Assembly: GCA_028714915.1 (NCBI GenBank)
Contig: JAQTLL010000007.1
Span: 1-39,099, forward strand
DNA length: 39,099 bases
From: Sulfuricurvum sp.
GTDB lineage: Bacteria; Campylobacterota; Campylobacteria; Campylobacterales; Sulfurimonadaceae
Direction: 5' to 3'
The notes beneath the pieces are model-generated. The model did no database searches and was not told the origin of the DNA. It saw only the letters and a program-made list of their open reading frames with translations. How positions within the stretch are numbered: the first letter of the stretch is position 1; the number at the start of each line of letters is the position of its first letter. Positions 9,381 through 17,553 of the stretch are shown piece by piece. A program made the translations under genes and the position numbers.

Positions 9381-10859
9381 ATGCCCCTCTCTAAATCCCT
9401 CTACACCCGCGGAATCCAATGCTCCAAATCCCTCTGGCTGAAAAAGTACAGTTCAGAGGTGCTGAGCCCTCCCGATGCCACCGCCCTCGCACGATTTGAA
9501 ATGGGAAATATCGTCGGTGATCTAGCATGTGCCCTCTTTCCTAACGGTCGTGAAATCCCCTATCTGGAGAAGAACTTCGCAGGGATGGCGGAGTTGACGC
9601 GGGAGTGGATGACTGAGGGGTTAGAGTACATCTACGAGGCAACGTTTATCCATGAGGGGATCGTCGTGATGGTCGATGTCCTCCGCGTTACTCCAGATGG
9701 TGTGGAGATATACGAGGTCAAAAGCTCCTCGGAGGTCAAAAATATCTATCTGCACGATATCTCAATCCAGCGTTACGTCCTCGAGAGCCTCGGGATTAGT
9801 GTCACCAACAGCTATGTCGTCCATATCGACACTTCCTACGTTCGAGGCGATGATCTCGATCTAAGTGCCCTCTTTAGTATCGCCGACGTGAACGAAGCGG
9901 TTGATGCGTTGATGAGCGGTGTCCCTGCAAAACTTGCCGAGTTTGAAGTACATCTCGCAGATAGAGAGAACGAACCCGCCATAGAGATCGGAAAGCACTG
10001 CAAAAACCCCTATGAGTGCGACGCGATGCACTACTGCTGGAAAGTACAGCGAAGCATCCCCGATTACTCCGTCTTTAATATCTTTAACCTCGGCAGTAAA
10101 AATCAGGTCGAACTGTACAATCGTGGGATCGTTCGGATCGAAGAGATTCCCAATAGCTACAAAATGACCCCCATCCAACAGCAAAAAGTCGATAACTGGA
10201 AAGCCCAACGCACCTACATCGACCGTGACGCAATCGCTGAGTTTCTCTCCACCCTCTCCTACCCGATCTACCACCTCGATTTCGAGACGTTTCAGCAGGC
10301 GATTCCGCAATGGTCGGGGATTAGCCCTTATCAGCAGATACCGTTTCAGTATTCGCTCCATATCGAACACGTCGATGACACACTGGAACATAGAGAATTC
10401 TTAGCGCCCTCTGGAGCCGATCCGCGCTACGCATTGGCGCAACAGCTAATCCATGACATTCCTGACAACGTTACGGTACTGGCGTATAACATGAGCTTCG
10501 AGAAAGGGGTGATCGAAAAACTCGCCCTTAGTTTTCCCGATCTCAGCGAATGCCTCAAAAGCATCATCCCTAATATACGTGATCTGATGGTGCCGTTTCA
10601 AAAAGGCTACTACGTCACGCCATCTATGAACGGAAGCTACTCGATCAAATACGTCCTCCCTGCCCTCGTCCCAGAGATGGCACACGCCTATAAACAGCTC
10701 GACGGTGTACAAAACGGTGGCGAAGCGATGAATGCCTATGCTAATCTTGCCACAATGGAAGAGGCAGAGCAAGAACGCATCCGCTGTGCCCTCCTCGAAT
10801 ACTGCAAGCTTGATACATTGGCGATGGTCAGGGTATTAGAAAAATTAAGGGAAATATAA
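9381..10859 (+). CDS. DUF2779 protein: Cas4-like nuclease plus DEDD exonuclease
   Basis: The 492 residues have two nuclease halves. The N-terminal half has Cys near residue 14 (GIQCSKSLW), a PD-(D/E)XK core (MVDVLRVTPDG, then VEIYEVKSSSEVK) with a Q-x-Y helix (ISIQRYVLESLG), and three cysteines in CKNPYECDAMHYC. Four cysteines in this arrangement suggest the Fe-S cluster of Cas4/AddB-type nucleases. The C-terminal half is DnaQ-like: YHLDFETF, LAYNMSFEKGVIE, then YCKLDTLAMVRVL. This is the standard DUF2779 design. The biological role is not established. The gene is GC-rich and begins directly after the TAA of the previous gene with no ribosome binding site in the AT-rich upstream bases, so translation should depend on re-initiation. 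It probably belongs to the same ancestral set as sbcDC and dgt. Confidence 0.85.
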   Translation: MPLSKSLYTRGIQCSKSLWLKKYSSEVLSPPDATALARFEMGNIVGDLACALFPNGREIPYLEKNFAGMAELTREWMTEGLEYIYEATFIHEGIVVMVDVLRVTPDGVEIYEVKSSSEVKNIYLHDISIQRYVLESLGISVTNSYVVHIDTSYVRGDDLDLSALFSIADVNEAVDALMSGVPAKLAEFEVHLADRENEPAIEIGKHCKNPYECDAMHYCWKVQRSIPDYSVFNIFNLGSKNQVELYNRGIVRIEEIPNSYKMTPIQQQKVDNWKAQRTYIDRDAIAEFLSTLSYPIYHLDFETFQQAIPQWSGISPYQQIPFQYSLHIEHVDDTLEHREFLAPSGADPRYALAQQLIHDIPDNVTVLAYNMSFEKGVIEKLALSFPDLSECLKSIIPNIRDLMVPFQKGYYVTPSMNGSYSIKYVLPALVPEMAHAYKQLDGVQNGGEAMNAYANLATMEEAEQERIRCALLEYCKLDTLAMVRVLEKLREI

Positions 10860-10866
10860 AAACGTC

Positions 10867-13560
10867 ATGGATGAAAATAGCTACTTGATTTTGATTGATG
10901 GAGAAGATAAAACATTTGATATTGCCTACTTAAATGATGACCAACCAAGGGTTAACCTTCGATTCAAGTCAAGTGACAAAATCTATTCATATAATAATGC
11001 AACAAGAATTTCAATATATAAAAATCCAAAATCTCTTGATCTTAACTCTTGTCGTATCTATTTACGGGATAGATGTTTATTCAATATTCTCAAAATTTTG
11101 GACTTTGGGATGTATCTAAAAATATTTTATGAAAGCGGACGAATTTCTCTGTACAGCAGACAAGAGTTGCGTTTTGAGAATAACACACTTGTTCAAAAAA
11201 ATGCCAAGAATACCTTTGATTATCTAAAAGCGTTGGCTAAGAGCATGAAAAGTGACGAGAATGATTTTTTAGATAAGCAGTACGATAGGATTTCATATCT
11301 CAGTGAAGAGAGTGTGCTTGCAAAATACCTAAACCCTGACATTATCAAAAAATATCATAAGCCAAAAATAATGATTTTTCCTTTTGGGCTAAATTTGAGT
11401 CAGGACATTGCCGTCACAAAAGCATTGACTAATCAAGTGAGTATTATCGAAGGTCCTCCAGGTACTGGAAAAACACAAACCATCTTAAATATCATCGCGA
11501 ATCTATTGATGAATAACAAAACGGTTGCTGTAGTGTCCAACAACAATACTGCTATACAAAATGTGTATGACAAACTTGCTGCAAACAATCTATCTTGCTT
11601 TGCAGCTATGTTGGGAAATAAGAAAAACCAAGAAATCTTTTTTGCCAATCAGCTTGAAACATATCCACAAAGTTTTAATAAAGCAACTCAAAATTCTCTC
11701 CACAATCGTGATGCTTTAGAGAAAAATATTGCCGATATTAAAGAGATGCTACAAGCTAACAACGATTTAGCAAAAGCGTCCCAAGAACTAGAGGCATTAA
11801 AAACCGAAAAAAAACACTTCATGGATATGTTTGCTGCTAGAGCAGTAGGCATGGGGAGAGATGAAGATTATTTTTCCAAACAAAATGTAGACAATGCACT
11901 ATCACTTTGGGCTGAGTTTGAGTCTTTGCTGTTGCATGATAAAAAAATCACTTTATTCTTTAAAATCAAAGCGCTTTTCAAATACAAAATTTTCTCTTTT
12001 AGCTTATACCGATACCCGCTGGATGAAATTATTCTTGTCCTGCAAAAATGCTTTTATGAGATTAAAGAAAGGGAACTAAGAAATACTATTTTGACACTGG
12101 AAAATTTACTAAGAAGTACAAATTTCGAAAAGATGTTAAAGCAGTACACAGCCGACTCAATGAGATTATTAGAGTTGCATTTATCAAAAAAATATAATCT
12201 GACCCAAACAAGGCAACAGTTTGATAAAGATGCTTTATGGAAAAATTTCGAAGACTTCATACAAGAGTATCCCGTTGTTTTAAGTACAACACATTCATTG
12301 CGAAACTGTACCAAAGAGAATTTTTTATACGATTATTTGATTATTGATGAAGCTTCTCAAGTAGATGTTGTTGCTGGTGCTCTTGCATTATCTTGCGCCA
12401 AAAATGTCGTAATAGTCGGAGATCTTAAGCAACTGCCACATATTGTCACTAAAGATATTGAAAATGTCGTTGATGATGTTTTTAGTCAGTATGCATTAGC
12501 ACCATCGTATCATTATAAAAATAGCTTGCTTGCTTCTGCGCTGAGCATTTTTGACGATGCACCCAAAACGTTACTCAAAGAACACTACAGATGCCATCCT
12601 AAAATTATCGATTTTTGCAATAAAAAATTTTACCACGATGAATTGATAATCTTATCCAAAGAAGGGGATAGTGATATCCCCTTGGTTTTAGTGAATACCG
12701 CAGAGGGAAATCATACAAGAGGCAAGTCAAATCAGCGCCAAATTGATGTCATAAAAAATGAAATTTTGCCGCGTTTAAACCTAGAAAATTTAGGAATTAT
12801 TTCGCCTTTTCGAGATCAAGTAAACAAATTATCAGATGAAATTACCCAAGAATTAGGTATTGAAATCGATACTGTGCATAAATATCAAGGTCGAGAAAAA
12901 GAGATCATTATCATTACAACCGTCGTAGATGAGGAAAATGAGTTTGCAGATGATCCAAACTTACTTAATGTTGCTGTTTCAAGGGCAAAAGACCAGCTTT
13001 ATATTGTGGTATCCGATCGTGAAAAAAATAAAAACATGAAAGATTTAGTGAACTATATCCGATATAACAACTTCGAGGTTTCTGACAGTAAAATTTATTC
13101 AATTTTTGACTTGTTATATCAAAACTATGCACCCTATTTAAAAAAATACCTAGGGGTAATTAAAAAAATTTCGAATTATCAATCTGAAAATTTAATGAAT
13201 GTCATTATTGAAAAAGTGCTCAAGGTTGAGCAGTATTCCAATCTGGCTTATAATATAAACTATCCATTAAATAAGCTCATCAAAGATACAAGCATCCTAA
13301 ACGCAGACGAATTAGCATTTGTTAAGGCGTCATCACATGTAGATTTTCTTATCCACAATAGAATCAGTAACCAACTGATTTTGGCAATTGAGGTGGATGG
13401 TTTTGCATTTCACGCTAATAACCCTGCGCAATTACAAAGAGATGCGTTAAAAGATCGTATTTTAGACAAATACAGTATCCCTATCATACGATTTGCAACC
13501 AATGGCAGTGAAGAAGAGAAGAAATTACGCAAGAAACTAAAAGAGGTACTAAATGATTGA
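10867..13560 (+). CDS. SF1 (Upf1/Dna2-like) helicase fused to a DUF2726-like nuclease
   Basis: 897 residues. The N-terminal 170 or so are a family-specific region of unknown role. Walker A GPPGTGKT lies near 196-203, Walker B YLIIDEASQVD near 492, VGDLKQLPHIV follows, HYRCHP is near 572, GIISPFRDQV and DTVHKYQGREKE follow, and NVAVSRAKDQL is near 701. These are the SF1B helicase motifs. The C-terminus has VDFLI near 825, LAIEVDGFAFH near 840 and then KDRILDKYSIPIIRF, the Vsr-like PD-(D/E)XK pattern of DUF2726. So it should unwind and cut nucleic acid. The start lies seven bases after the DUF2779 stop, with only a distant AGGGA. The end overlaps dgt by eight bases. It is AT-rich between two GC-rich genes, a sign of separate origin. 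Confidence 0.85.
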   Translation: MDENSYLILIDGEDKTFDIAYLNDDQPRVNLRFKSSDKIYSYNNATRISIYKNPKSLDLNSCRIYLRDRCLFNILKILDFGMYLKIFYESGRISLYSRQELRFENNTLVQKNAKNTFDYLKALAKSMKSDENDFLDKQYDRISYLSEESVLAKYLNPDIIKKYHKPKIMIFPFGLNLSQDIAVTKALTNQVSIIEGPPGTGKTQTILNIIANLLMNNKTVAVVSNNNTAIQNVYDKLAANNLSCFAAMLGNKKNQEIFFANQLETYPQSFNKATQNSLHNRDALEKNIADIKEMLQANNDLAKASQELEALKTEKKHFMDMFAARAVGMGRDEDYFSKQNVDNALSLWAEFESLLLHDKKITLFFKIKALFKYKIFSFSLYRYPLDEIILVLQKCFYEIKERELRNTILTLENLLRSTNFEKMLKQYTADSMRLLELHLSKKYNLTQTRQQFDKDALWKNFEDFIQEYPVVLSTTHSLRNCTKENFLYDYLIIDEASQVDVVAGALALSCAKNVVIVGDLKQLPHIVTKDIENVVDDVFSQYALAPSYHYKNSLLASALSIFDDAPKTLLKEHYRCHPKIIDFCNKKFYHDELIILSKEGDSDIPLVLVNTAEGNHTRGKSNQRQIDVIKNEILPRLNLENLGIISPFRDQVNKLSDEITQELGIEIDTVHKYQGREKEIIIITTVVDEENEFADDPNLLNVAVSRAKDQLYIVVSDREKNKNMKDLVNYIRYNNFEVSDSKIYSIFDLLYQNYAPYLKKYLGVIKKISNYQSENLMNVIIEKVLKVEQYSNLAYNINYPLNKLIKDTSILNADELAFVKASSHVDFLIHNRISNQLILAIEVDGFAFHANNPAQLQRDALKDRILDKYSIPIIRFATNGSEEEKKLRKKLKEVLND

Positions 13561-15025
13561 TTACCACAAAAAACTGACGATTCACAGAGCGATGAATGAG
13601 ATTCAAAATATCGATGGCTCAGTTGAAAGCGACCGAGGACGTATCATCTCCGCCCCTGCACTGCGTCGGCTTCAAAAGCGCACCCAAGTATTCGCCCTCG
13701 AACTCAATGCCGCTGTCCGAAGCCGCCTCACTCATTCACTCGAAGTACAGCAAACAAGCCGCTACATCGCCAGAAGTATTTTAGCCGCGATTAAAAAAGA
13801 GGATTCACTACAAAAATACGGTTTGGAAGATTTGGACAACGCCTTCGTCTCCACTGCTGAGATGGCAAGTCTATTGCACGACATTGGCAATCCACCGTTC
13901 GGACACTCTGCCGAAGAGTCGATCAATGCGTGGATGGCAAAAGAAGCTCCTCTCATTTTAAAGGCTCTCTATCCCGATATGAGTGAAGCAGTACATTCGT
14001 TTCGAGATATGCTCCTCAACGACCTGAGCAGTTTTGACGGTAATGCGCAGGCAATCCGAATCGTCCATAAGCTCCAGCGTCTCAATCTCTCCTATACCCA
14101 GACGGCGGCAATCCTCAAATACACACGAGGGGCGTTCGAACCCAAACCGGACAAATCCGCCCCACTCTCCTATCTCCAAAAGAAACCGGGATACTACTAC
14201 TCCGAAAAAGAGTTTGTTGAAACGGTATGTGAGACTCTTGAGATGGCTAAAGGCTCACGTTTCCCCATCACCTACATCATGGAAGCCGCCGATGACATAT
14301 CCTATCTCACCGCCGATCTCGAAGACGCGGTCGATAAAAAAATCCTCACGTTGGATAAAATCTATGAGCTGATTATGGCGGAGTCGCCGAAGGTCAATGC
14401 AAAATACGGTACCGAGGAAAACTATCTCGCCGATCTGGTGCAGACAGCGTACGACAAAGCGCAAAAAAATGAAGCGCAACCCTACCGTTTCAACATGTTC
14501 CTCGTCTCTATCCGCGCCGCGCTGATCGGAAAATTGGTCGCTCATGTCACAAAGATTTATATGGAAAATCACGAAGCGGTCTTTAACGGTACGTTCAACC
14601 ACCCACTCCTCGAATTTGACCAAAAAAGCCCCTATTTTATCGCCCTCAAAATCCTCCAAAATATCTCGATCAAACACATCTACCACAACCGCGAAGTCGA
14701 GACCTTGGAAATCAAAGGAGATGCAATCCTCACCGGACTTCTCAATCTTTATAAACCGATATTGAGCGTTTCCTCAGAAGATATGGCAAAACTCCTCAAA
14801 GATGAGAGAATCGATAACACCATCGCCTCCAAATTCTTCCGCCGATTGTCCCAAAAACACATTGTTGCCTATTCCGTCAGTGTTGATGGGATAGAAGAGG
14901 AAAATAGCGAAGAAGAACGACGACTACGGGAGTGGTATTATCGTGCTCGGCTGCTGCTCGATTACATTAGCGGGATGACCGACGATTATGCGCTTCAAGA
15001 GTATCAAACTCTGATGGCGTTGTAA
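13553..15025 (+). CDS. dgt: dGTP triphosphohydrolase (HD domain)
   Basis: The enzyme cleaves dGTP to deoxyguanosine and triphosphate. The 490 residues fit the E. coli Dgt-like class (about 505). Seen are the HD motifs RLTHSLEVQQ, LLHDIGNPPFGHSAEE near residues 105-120, and ITYIMEAADDISYLTADLED further on, plus the N-terminal RRLQKRTQVF. dGTPases are known antiphage factors that deplete deoxynucleotides during infection. The ATG sits inside the end of the helicase gene with GAGG eight bases upstream, so the two are coupled. It is GC-rich (35/60 in 14101-14160), like sbcDC and the DUF2779 gene. The three following genes also handle nucleosides, so a joint nucleotide-pool function is possible. 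Confidence 0.92.
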   Translation: MIDYHKKLTIHRAMNEIQNIDGSVESDRGRIISAPALRRLQKRTQVFALELNAAVRSRLTHSLEVQQTSRYIARSILAAIKKEDSLQKYGLEDLDNAFVSTAEMASLLHDIGNPPFGHSAEESINAWMAKEAPLILKALYPDMSEAVHSFRDMLLNDLSSFDGNAQAIRIVHKLQRLNLSYTQTAAILKYTRGAFEPKPDKSAPLSYLQKKPGYYYSEKEFVETVCETLEMAKGSRFPITYIMEAADDISYLTADLEDAVDKKILTLDKIYELIMAESPKVNAKYGTEENYLADLVQTAYDKAQKNEAQPYRFNMFLVSIRAALIGKLVAHVTKIYMENHEAVFNGTFNHPLLEFDQKSPYFIALKILQNISIKHIYHNREVETLEIKGDAILTGLLNLYKPILSVSSEDMAKLLKDERIDNTIASKFFRRLSQKHIVAYSVSVDGIEEENSEEERRLREWYYRARLLLDYISGMTDDYALQEYQTLMAL

Positions 15026-15047
15026 ATTTAATTTAAGGAGAGTAGTT

Positions 15048-15380
15048 ATGTCGGGTAGTTCATATAGCAGACCATCATTTGGTGGTAGTTTCGGATCAGG
15101 TGAAGTTTCTAAGATAGATAATTGTTTAACTATTAGAATGACTACATCCGTAGTTTCACCTGATATGTCATTTTTTGGTTCGTTATCCGTAGGAACAATT
15201 TTACTGATGGATCTATCGCAGGGTATTGTAGTTATTTTAAATCATTCCGGTCAGTCTGTTGGCTCGATTAATCCGACTAGAATTGAAGAGCTCATGAAAT
15301 GCATGGAAGAAAACAAATTTCAAGCCACAATAACTGAACTTAATGGAGCGTATATCCAAGTTCTTGTTCAACACGCATAG
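15048..15380 (+). CDS. Small protein with Gly/Ser-rich N-terminal tail
   Basis: 110 residues, not recognised. The first 18 residues are MSGSSYSRPSFGGSFGSG, a flexible Gly/Ser tail, followed by a compact part (LTIRMTTSVVSP, then GTILLMDLSQGIVVIL and ATITELNGAYIQVLVQ) that looks like a small beta-rich domain. After Met removal the N-terminus would be Ser-Gly. The gene opens a three-gene unit with a kinase/deoxyribosyltransferase fusion and a QueC-like enzyme; AAGGAGAG lies just upstream and the next gene follows after ten bases. QueC-like enzymes of type IV CBASS have, as I recall, been reported to attach a deazaguanine to a protein N-terminus. This tail is therefore a reasonable candidate substrate, but that is inference only. 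Confidence 0.6.
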   Translation: MSGSSYSRPSFGGSFGSGEVSKIDNCLTIRMTTSVVSPDMSFFGSLSVGTILLMDLSQGIVVILNHSGQSVGSINPTRIEELMKCMEENKFQATITELNGAYIQVLVQHA

Positions 15381-15390
15381 GAGATTATTT

Positions 15391-16608
15391 ATGATAGATA
15401 TTATTGGTGGGTTTTATGAAGAACTTTGTTTATATCCACAGTGGAATCATTTTTTTGGTTCCGGAGGCAGAGCTGCAGTGGCTCTATCTAAACTAGACAA
15501 AATTGTATTTCATACCTATGCACATAAAGATAGTAAATTTAATCTTGATTATTTTTCAAAAATTTATGATATTGAAACAGATGCTCATAATTCTACTGTA
15601 ATGGTTAAATTTGAGTATTACAATTCACTATCAAATCCAAGAATACATACTTTTAATAGTACCTTGGTCCAGCAAAAACAAATAACAATTAAGGCTGACA
15701 CTGTAATTTGCTATGGCATGTTAGAAGCACCAAATCCTATTATTGATGCAGATTATGTAATTTTTGACCCTCAATCAGAGAATGACCCTTCAATGATTTT
15801 TAACAATGGTTCGACTATAAAACATTTATCAATAGTACTAAATGTTGAAGAAGGTAAAAAATATACTAATAAAGAATTCGTTGAAGAAATAGCACAATGT
15901 TTTTTTGAACAAAGTAATATTCTTGAAGTATTAATATTAAAAGATGGACCTTTTGGTGCACACGTTTTTTACAATAATGAGCATCATCATATTGGATCAT
16001 ACGGTACTAATCATGTCTTTAAAATTGGTTCAGGTGATGTTTTTGTCGCAATTTATGGCTATATGTGGGCAAAAGAAAAATTACCTCCTTTAGAAGCAGC
16101 AAAACAAGCATCATTAGCGACTGCTCATTACTGCAATTCTAAAGTTTTACCAATCGATAATAATATCTTTACTAACTCACTACCAACATTTCCAGCTATT
16201 ATTGTGAATAAAGAAATATTTAATAAAACTATTTATTTAGCTGGACCATTTTTTACAATGGCTGAAAGATGGTTGATTGAAGAGGCTAAATATCAACTTC
16301 AAAAGTTTGGAGCAAAGGTTTTTTCACCGCTTCATGATGTTGGTTATGGCGAACCAAACTTTGTTACACAAGCAGATTTAAAAGGAATTGATGACGCTAA
16401 CATTTTGTATGCAGTCTTAGACGACTATGATCCTGGAACAATTTTTGAAATCGGATATGCTATTGCCAAACAAAAGCCTGTAGTCATATTTATTGAGAAT
16501 AAAGTTGTAATAAATATGACACTGTTCGAAGGTTCAGGGTGTGTAATCGAACATGATTTTGCTACATCAATCTATAAAACAATTTGGGAAGTAGCAAAAA
16601 CACTATGA
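15391..16608 (+). CDS. PfkB-like kinase fused to nucleoside 2-deoxyribosyltransferase
   Basis: 405 residues. Residues 1 to about 270 have the ribokinase/PfkB form: an N-terminal glycine turn (IIGGFYEEL), FFGSGGRAAVALSKL, and GSGDVF near 213-218 holding the catalytic Asp. Residues from about 278 form a nucleoside 2-deoxyribosyltransferase domain: IYLAGPFFTMAERWL near 281, then DDYDPGTIFEIGYAIA near 345-358, with the likely nucleophile Glu. A kinase and a base-exchange enzyme in one chain suggest processing of a nucleoside or deoxyribose phosphate. The kinase substrate cannot be read from sequence. ATG 15391 is chosen because AGGAG at 15379-15383 is seven bases upstream; a longer frame from 15343 would overlap the previous gene. 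The stop overlaps the QueC-like start as ATGA. AT-rich. Confidence 0.8.
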   Translation: MIDIIGGFYEELCLYPQWNHFFGSGGRAAVALSKLDKIVFHTYAHKDSKFNLDYFSKIYDIETDAHNSTVMVKFEYYNSLSNPRIHTFNSTLVQQKQITIKADTVICYGMLEAPNPIIDADYVIFDPQSENDPSMIFNNGSTIKHLSIVLNVEEGKKYTNKEFVEEIAQCFFEQSNILEVLILKDGPFGAHVFYNNEHHHIGSYGTNHVFKIGSGDVFVAIYGYMWAKEKLPPLEAAKQASLATAHYCNSKVLPIDNNIFTNSLPTFPAIIVNKEIFNKTIYLAGPFFTMAERWLIEEAKYQLQKFGAKVFSPLHDVGYGEPNFVTQADLKGIDDANILYAVLDDYDPGTIFEIGYAIAKQKPVVIFIENKVVINMTLFEGSGCVIEHDFATSIYKTIWEVAKTL

Positions 16609-17195
16609 CAGCACTATTACTTTCAGGTGGAATGGACTCGATAGCACTACTCTACTGGAAACGACCAGATATTGCTCTAACGATTGATTACGGACAAAAA
16701 TGCGCTGAAGCGGAAATCAGAAGTTCTCAGTATGCGTGTGAGCAACTAAATATTGATCACCATATTCTTCGTATCGATGGATCAACTTTAGGCTCTGGTG
16801 ATATGTCAAACGAAAAGCCTCATCCATTAGCTCCACAAACTGACTGGTGGCCATATCGCAACCAATTTTTAATTACCATTGCTGCCATGAAATTGATAAA
16901 GGATGGTGTAACAAAAATTCTAATCGGTAGTGTCAAAACAGATGAACAATTTAAAGACGGTACAAAAAAATTCATTCAATTGATTAATGAGCTTATCTCA
17001 TATCAAGAGGGAAATATTACCGTTGAATCTCCCGCTTCAAATATGTCCACTTCTGAACTGATTTTAAAATCACAAATCCCTATGTCTCTATTGTATTGTG
17101 CACATTCCTGTCATACTGGGAATGTTGCCTGTGGTAGATGTAGAGGTTGTCAAAAATACTTGTACGTACTAGATGAAATTACTAGTTCAATCTAA
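16605..17195 (+). CDS. QueC-like PP-loop enzyme (defence-type, not canonical QueC)
   Basis: 196 residues, shorter than E. coli QueC (about 230). The PP-loop is LLLSGGMDS at residues 5-12, with TIDYGQKCAEAEI after it. The C-terminal zinc site is C-H-T-G-N-V-A-C-G-R-C-R-G-C, matching the four QueC cysteines. Canonical QueC has a SGYPDCR-type substrate motif after the Asp; here the matching place reads GSVKTDEQFKDGTKKF, so the substrate is probably different from that of queuosine synthesis. QueC-like proteins in QatABCD and type IV CBASS are similarly divergent. ATG 16605 overlaps the upstream stop (ATGA). No other queuosine genes are near. I infer a nucleobase- or protein-modifying defence enzyme. 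Confidence 0.8.
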   Translation: MTALLLSGGMDSIALLYWKRPDIALTIDYGQKCAEAEIRSSQYACEQLNIDHHILRIDGSTLGSGDMSNEKPHPLAPQTDWWPYRNQFLITIAAMKLIKDGVTKILIGSVKTDEQFKDGTKKFIQLINELISYQEGNITVESPASNMSTSELILKSQIPMSLLYCAHSCHTGNVACGRCRGCQKYLYVLDEITSSI

Positions 17196-17301
17196 TTTTT
17201 ATTAGGTTAAGAATGATACATTTTAAAACTACTTCACAACCTAGTGTTTTTCGTGCACTCTCCCCTACCCTGCATTTAAGCAATGAATAGTTATACGGAA
17301 A

Positions 17302-17553
17302 ATGGTGTCGAAATCGTATAAGTATCGGATACTAAATTTTGAAGTTTTTCGACACTCTAGAAGAAGAGCACAAAGAGATGATGAGGAAAGTCTCTTTAGC
17401 GTGGTTATTACCACGCCATTTTATAAACCTCCGTCTTTGACCTTGGTGATCGGTGACATCGTGCTAATATCTCCAAATGAACTGGTTTTCCCGCTAGGTA
17501 TTCAAGATGCTCTTTGCCTATGCGATAGAGAGCTGACCATTATTTATTATTAA
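17302..17553 (+). CDS. Small hypothetical protein
   Basis: An 83-residue frame starting at ATG 17302, with a basic first part (RHSRRRAQRDDEE) and a hydrophobic second part (SLTLVIGDIVLISPNELVF). No family is recognised. The ribosome binding site is weak (ACGGAAA directly before ATG), and the frame runs 14 bases into the convergent DUF6527-like gene. It occupies the gap between the QueC-like unit and the Ubl operon, which otherwise holds no gene. A short inverted repeat (CTAAT at 17192-17196, ATTAG at 17201-17205) lies right at the QueC-like stop. The gene may be real, but a chance frame is also possible. Confidence 0.35.
   Translation: MVSKSYKYRILNFEVFRHSRRRAQRDDEESLFSVVITTPFYKPPSLTLVIGDIVLISPNELVFPLGIQDALCLCDRELTIIYY

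Noticed and set aside
9861..10391. 176-residue - strand frame opposite the DUF2779 gene
   Set aside because: Antisense shadow of a strongly supported gene, with no ribosome binding site or family pattern.
9381..10859. Cas4 of a CRISPR system
   Set aside because: The N-terminal half is Cas4-like, but the fused DEDD domain and absence of any Cas gene or array fit DUF2779.
15391..16608. Ordinary sugar kinase gene
   Set aside because: The C-terminal third is a clear nucleoside deoxyribosyltransferase domain, and the neighbours are not sugar-use genes.
16605..17195. Queuosine biosynthesis QueC
   Set aside because: The canonical substrate motif is missing, the protein is short, and no queD, queE, queF or tgt gene is near.
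15048..17195. QatABCD or type IV CBASS
   Set aside because: Neither a QatA ATPase and TatD-like QatD, nor a CD-NTase with Cap10/Cap11, is found. Only the QueC-like enzyme is shared.
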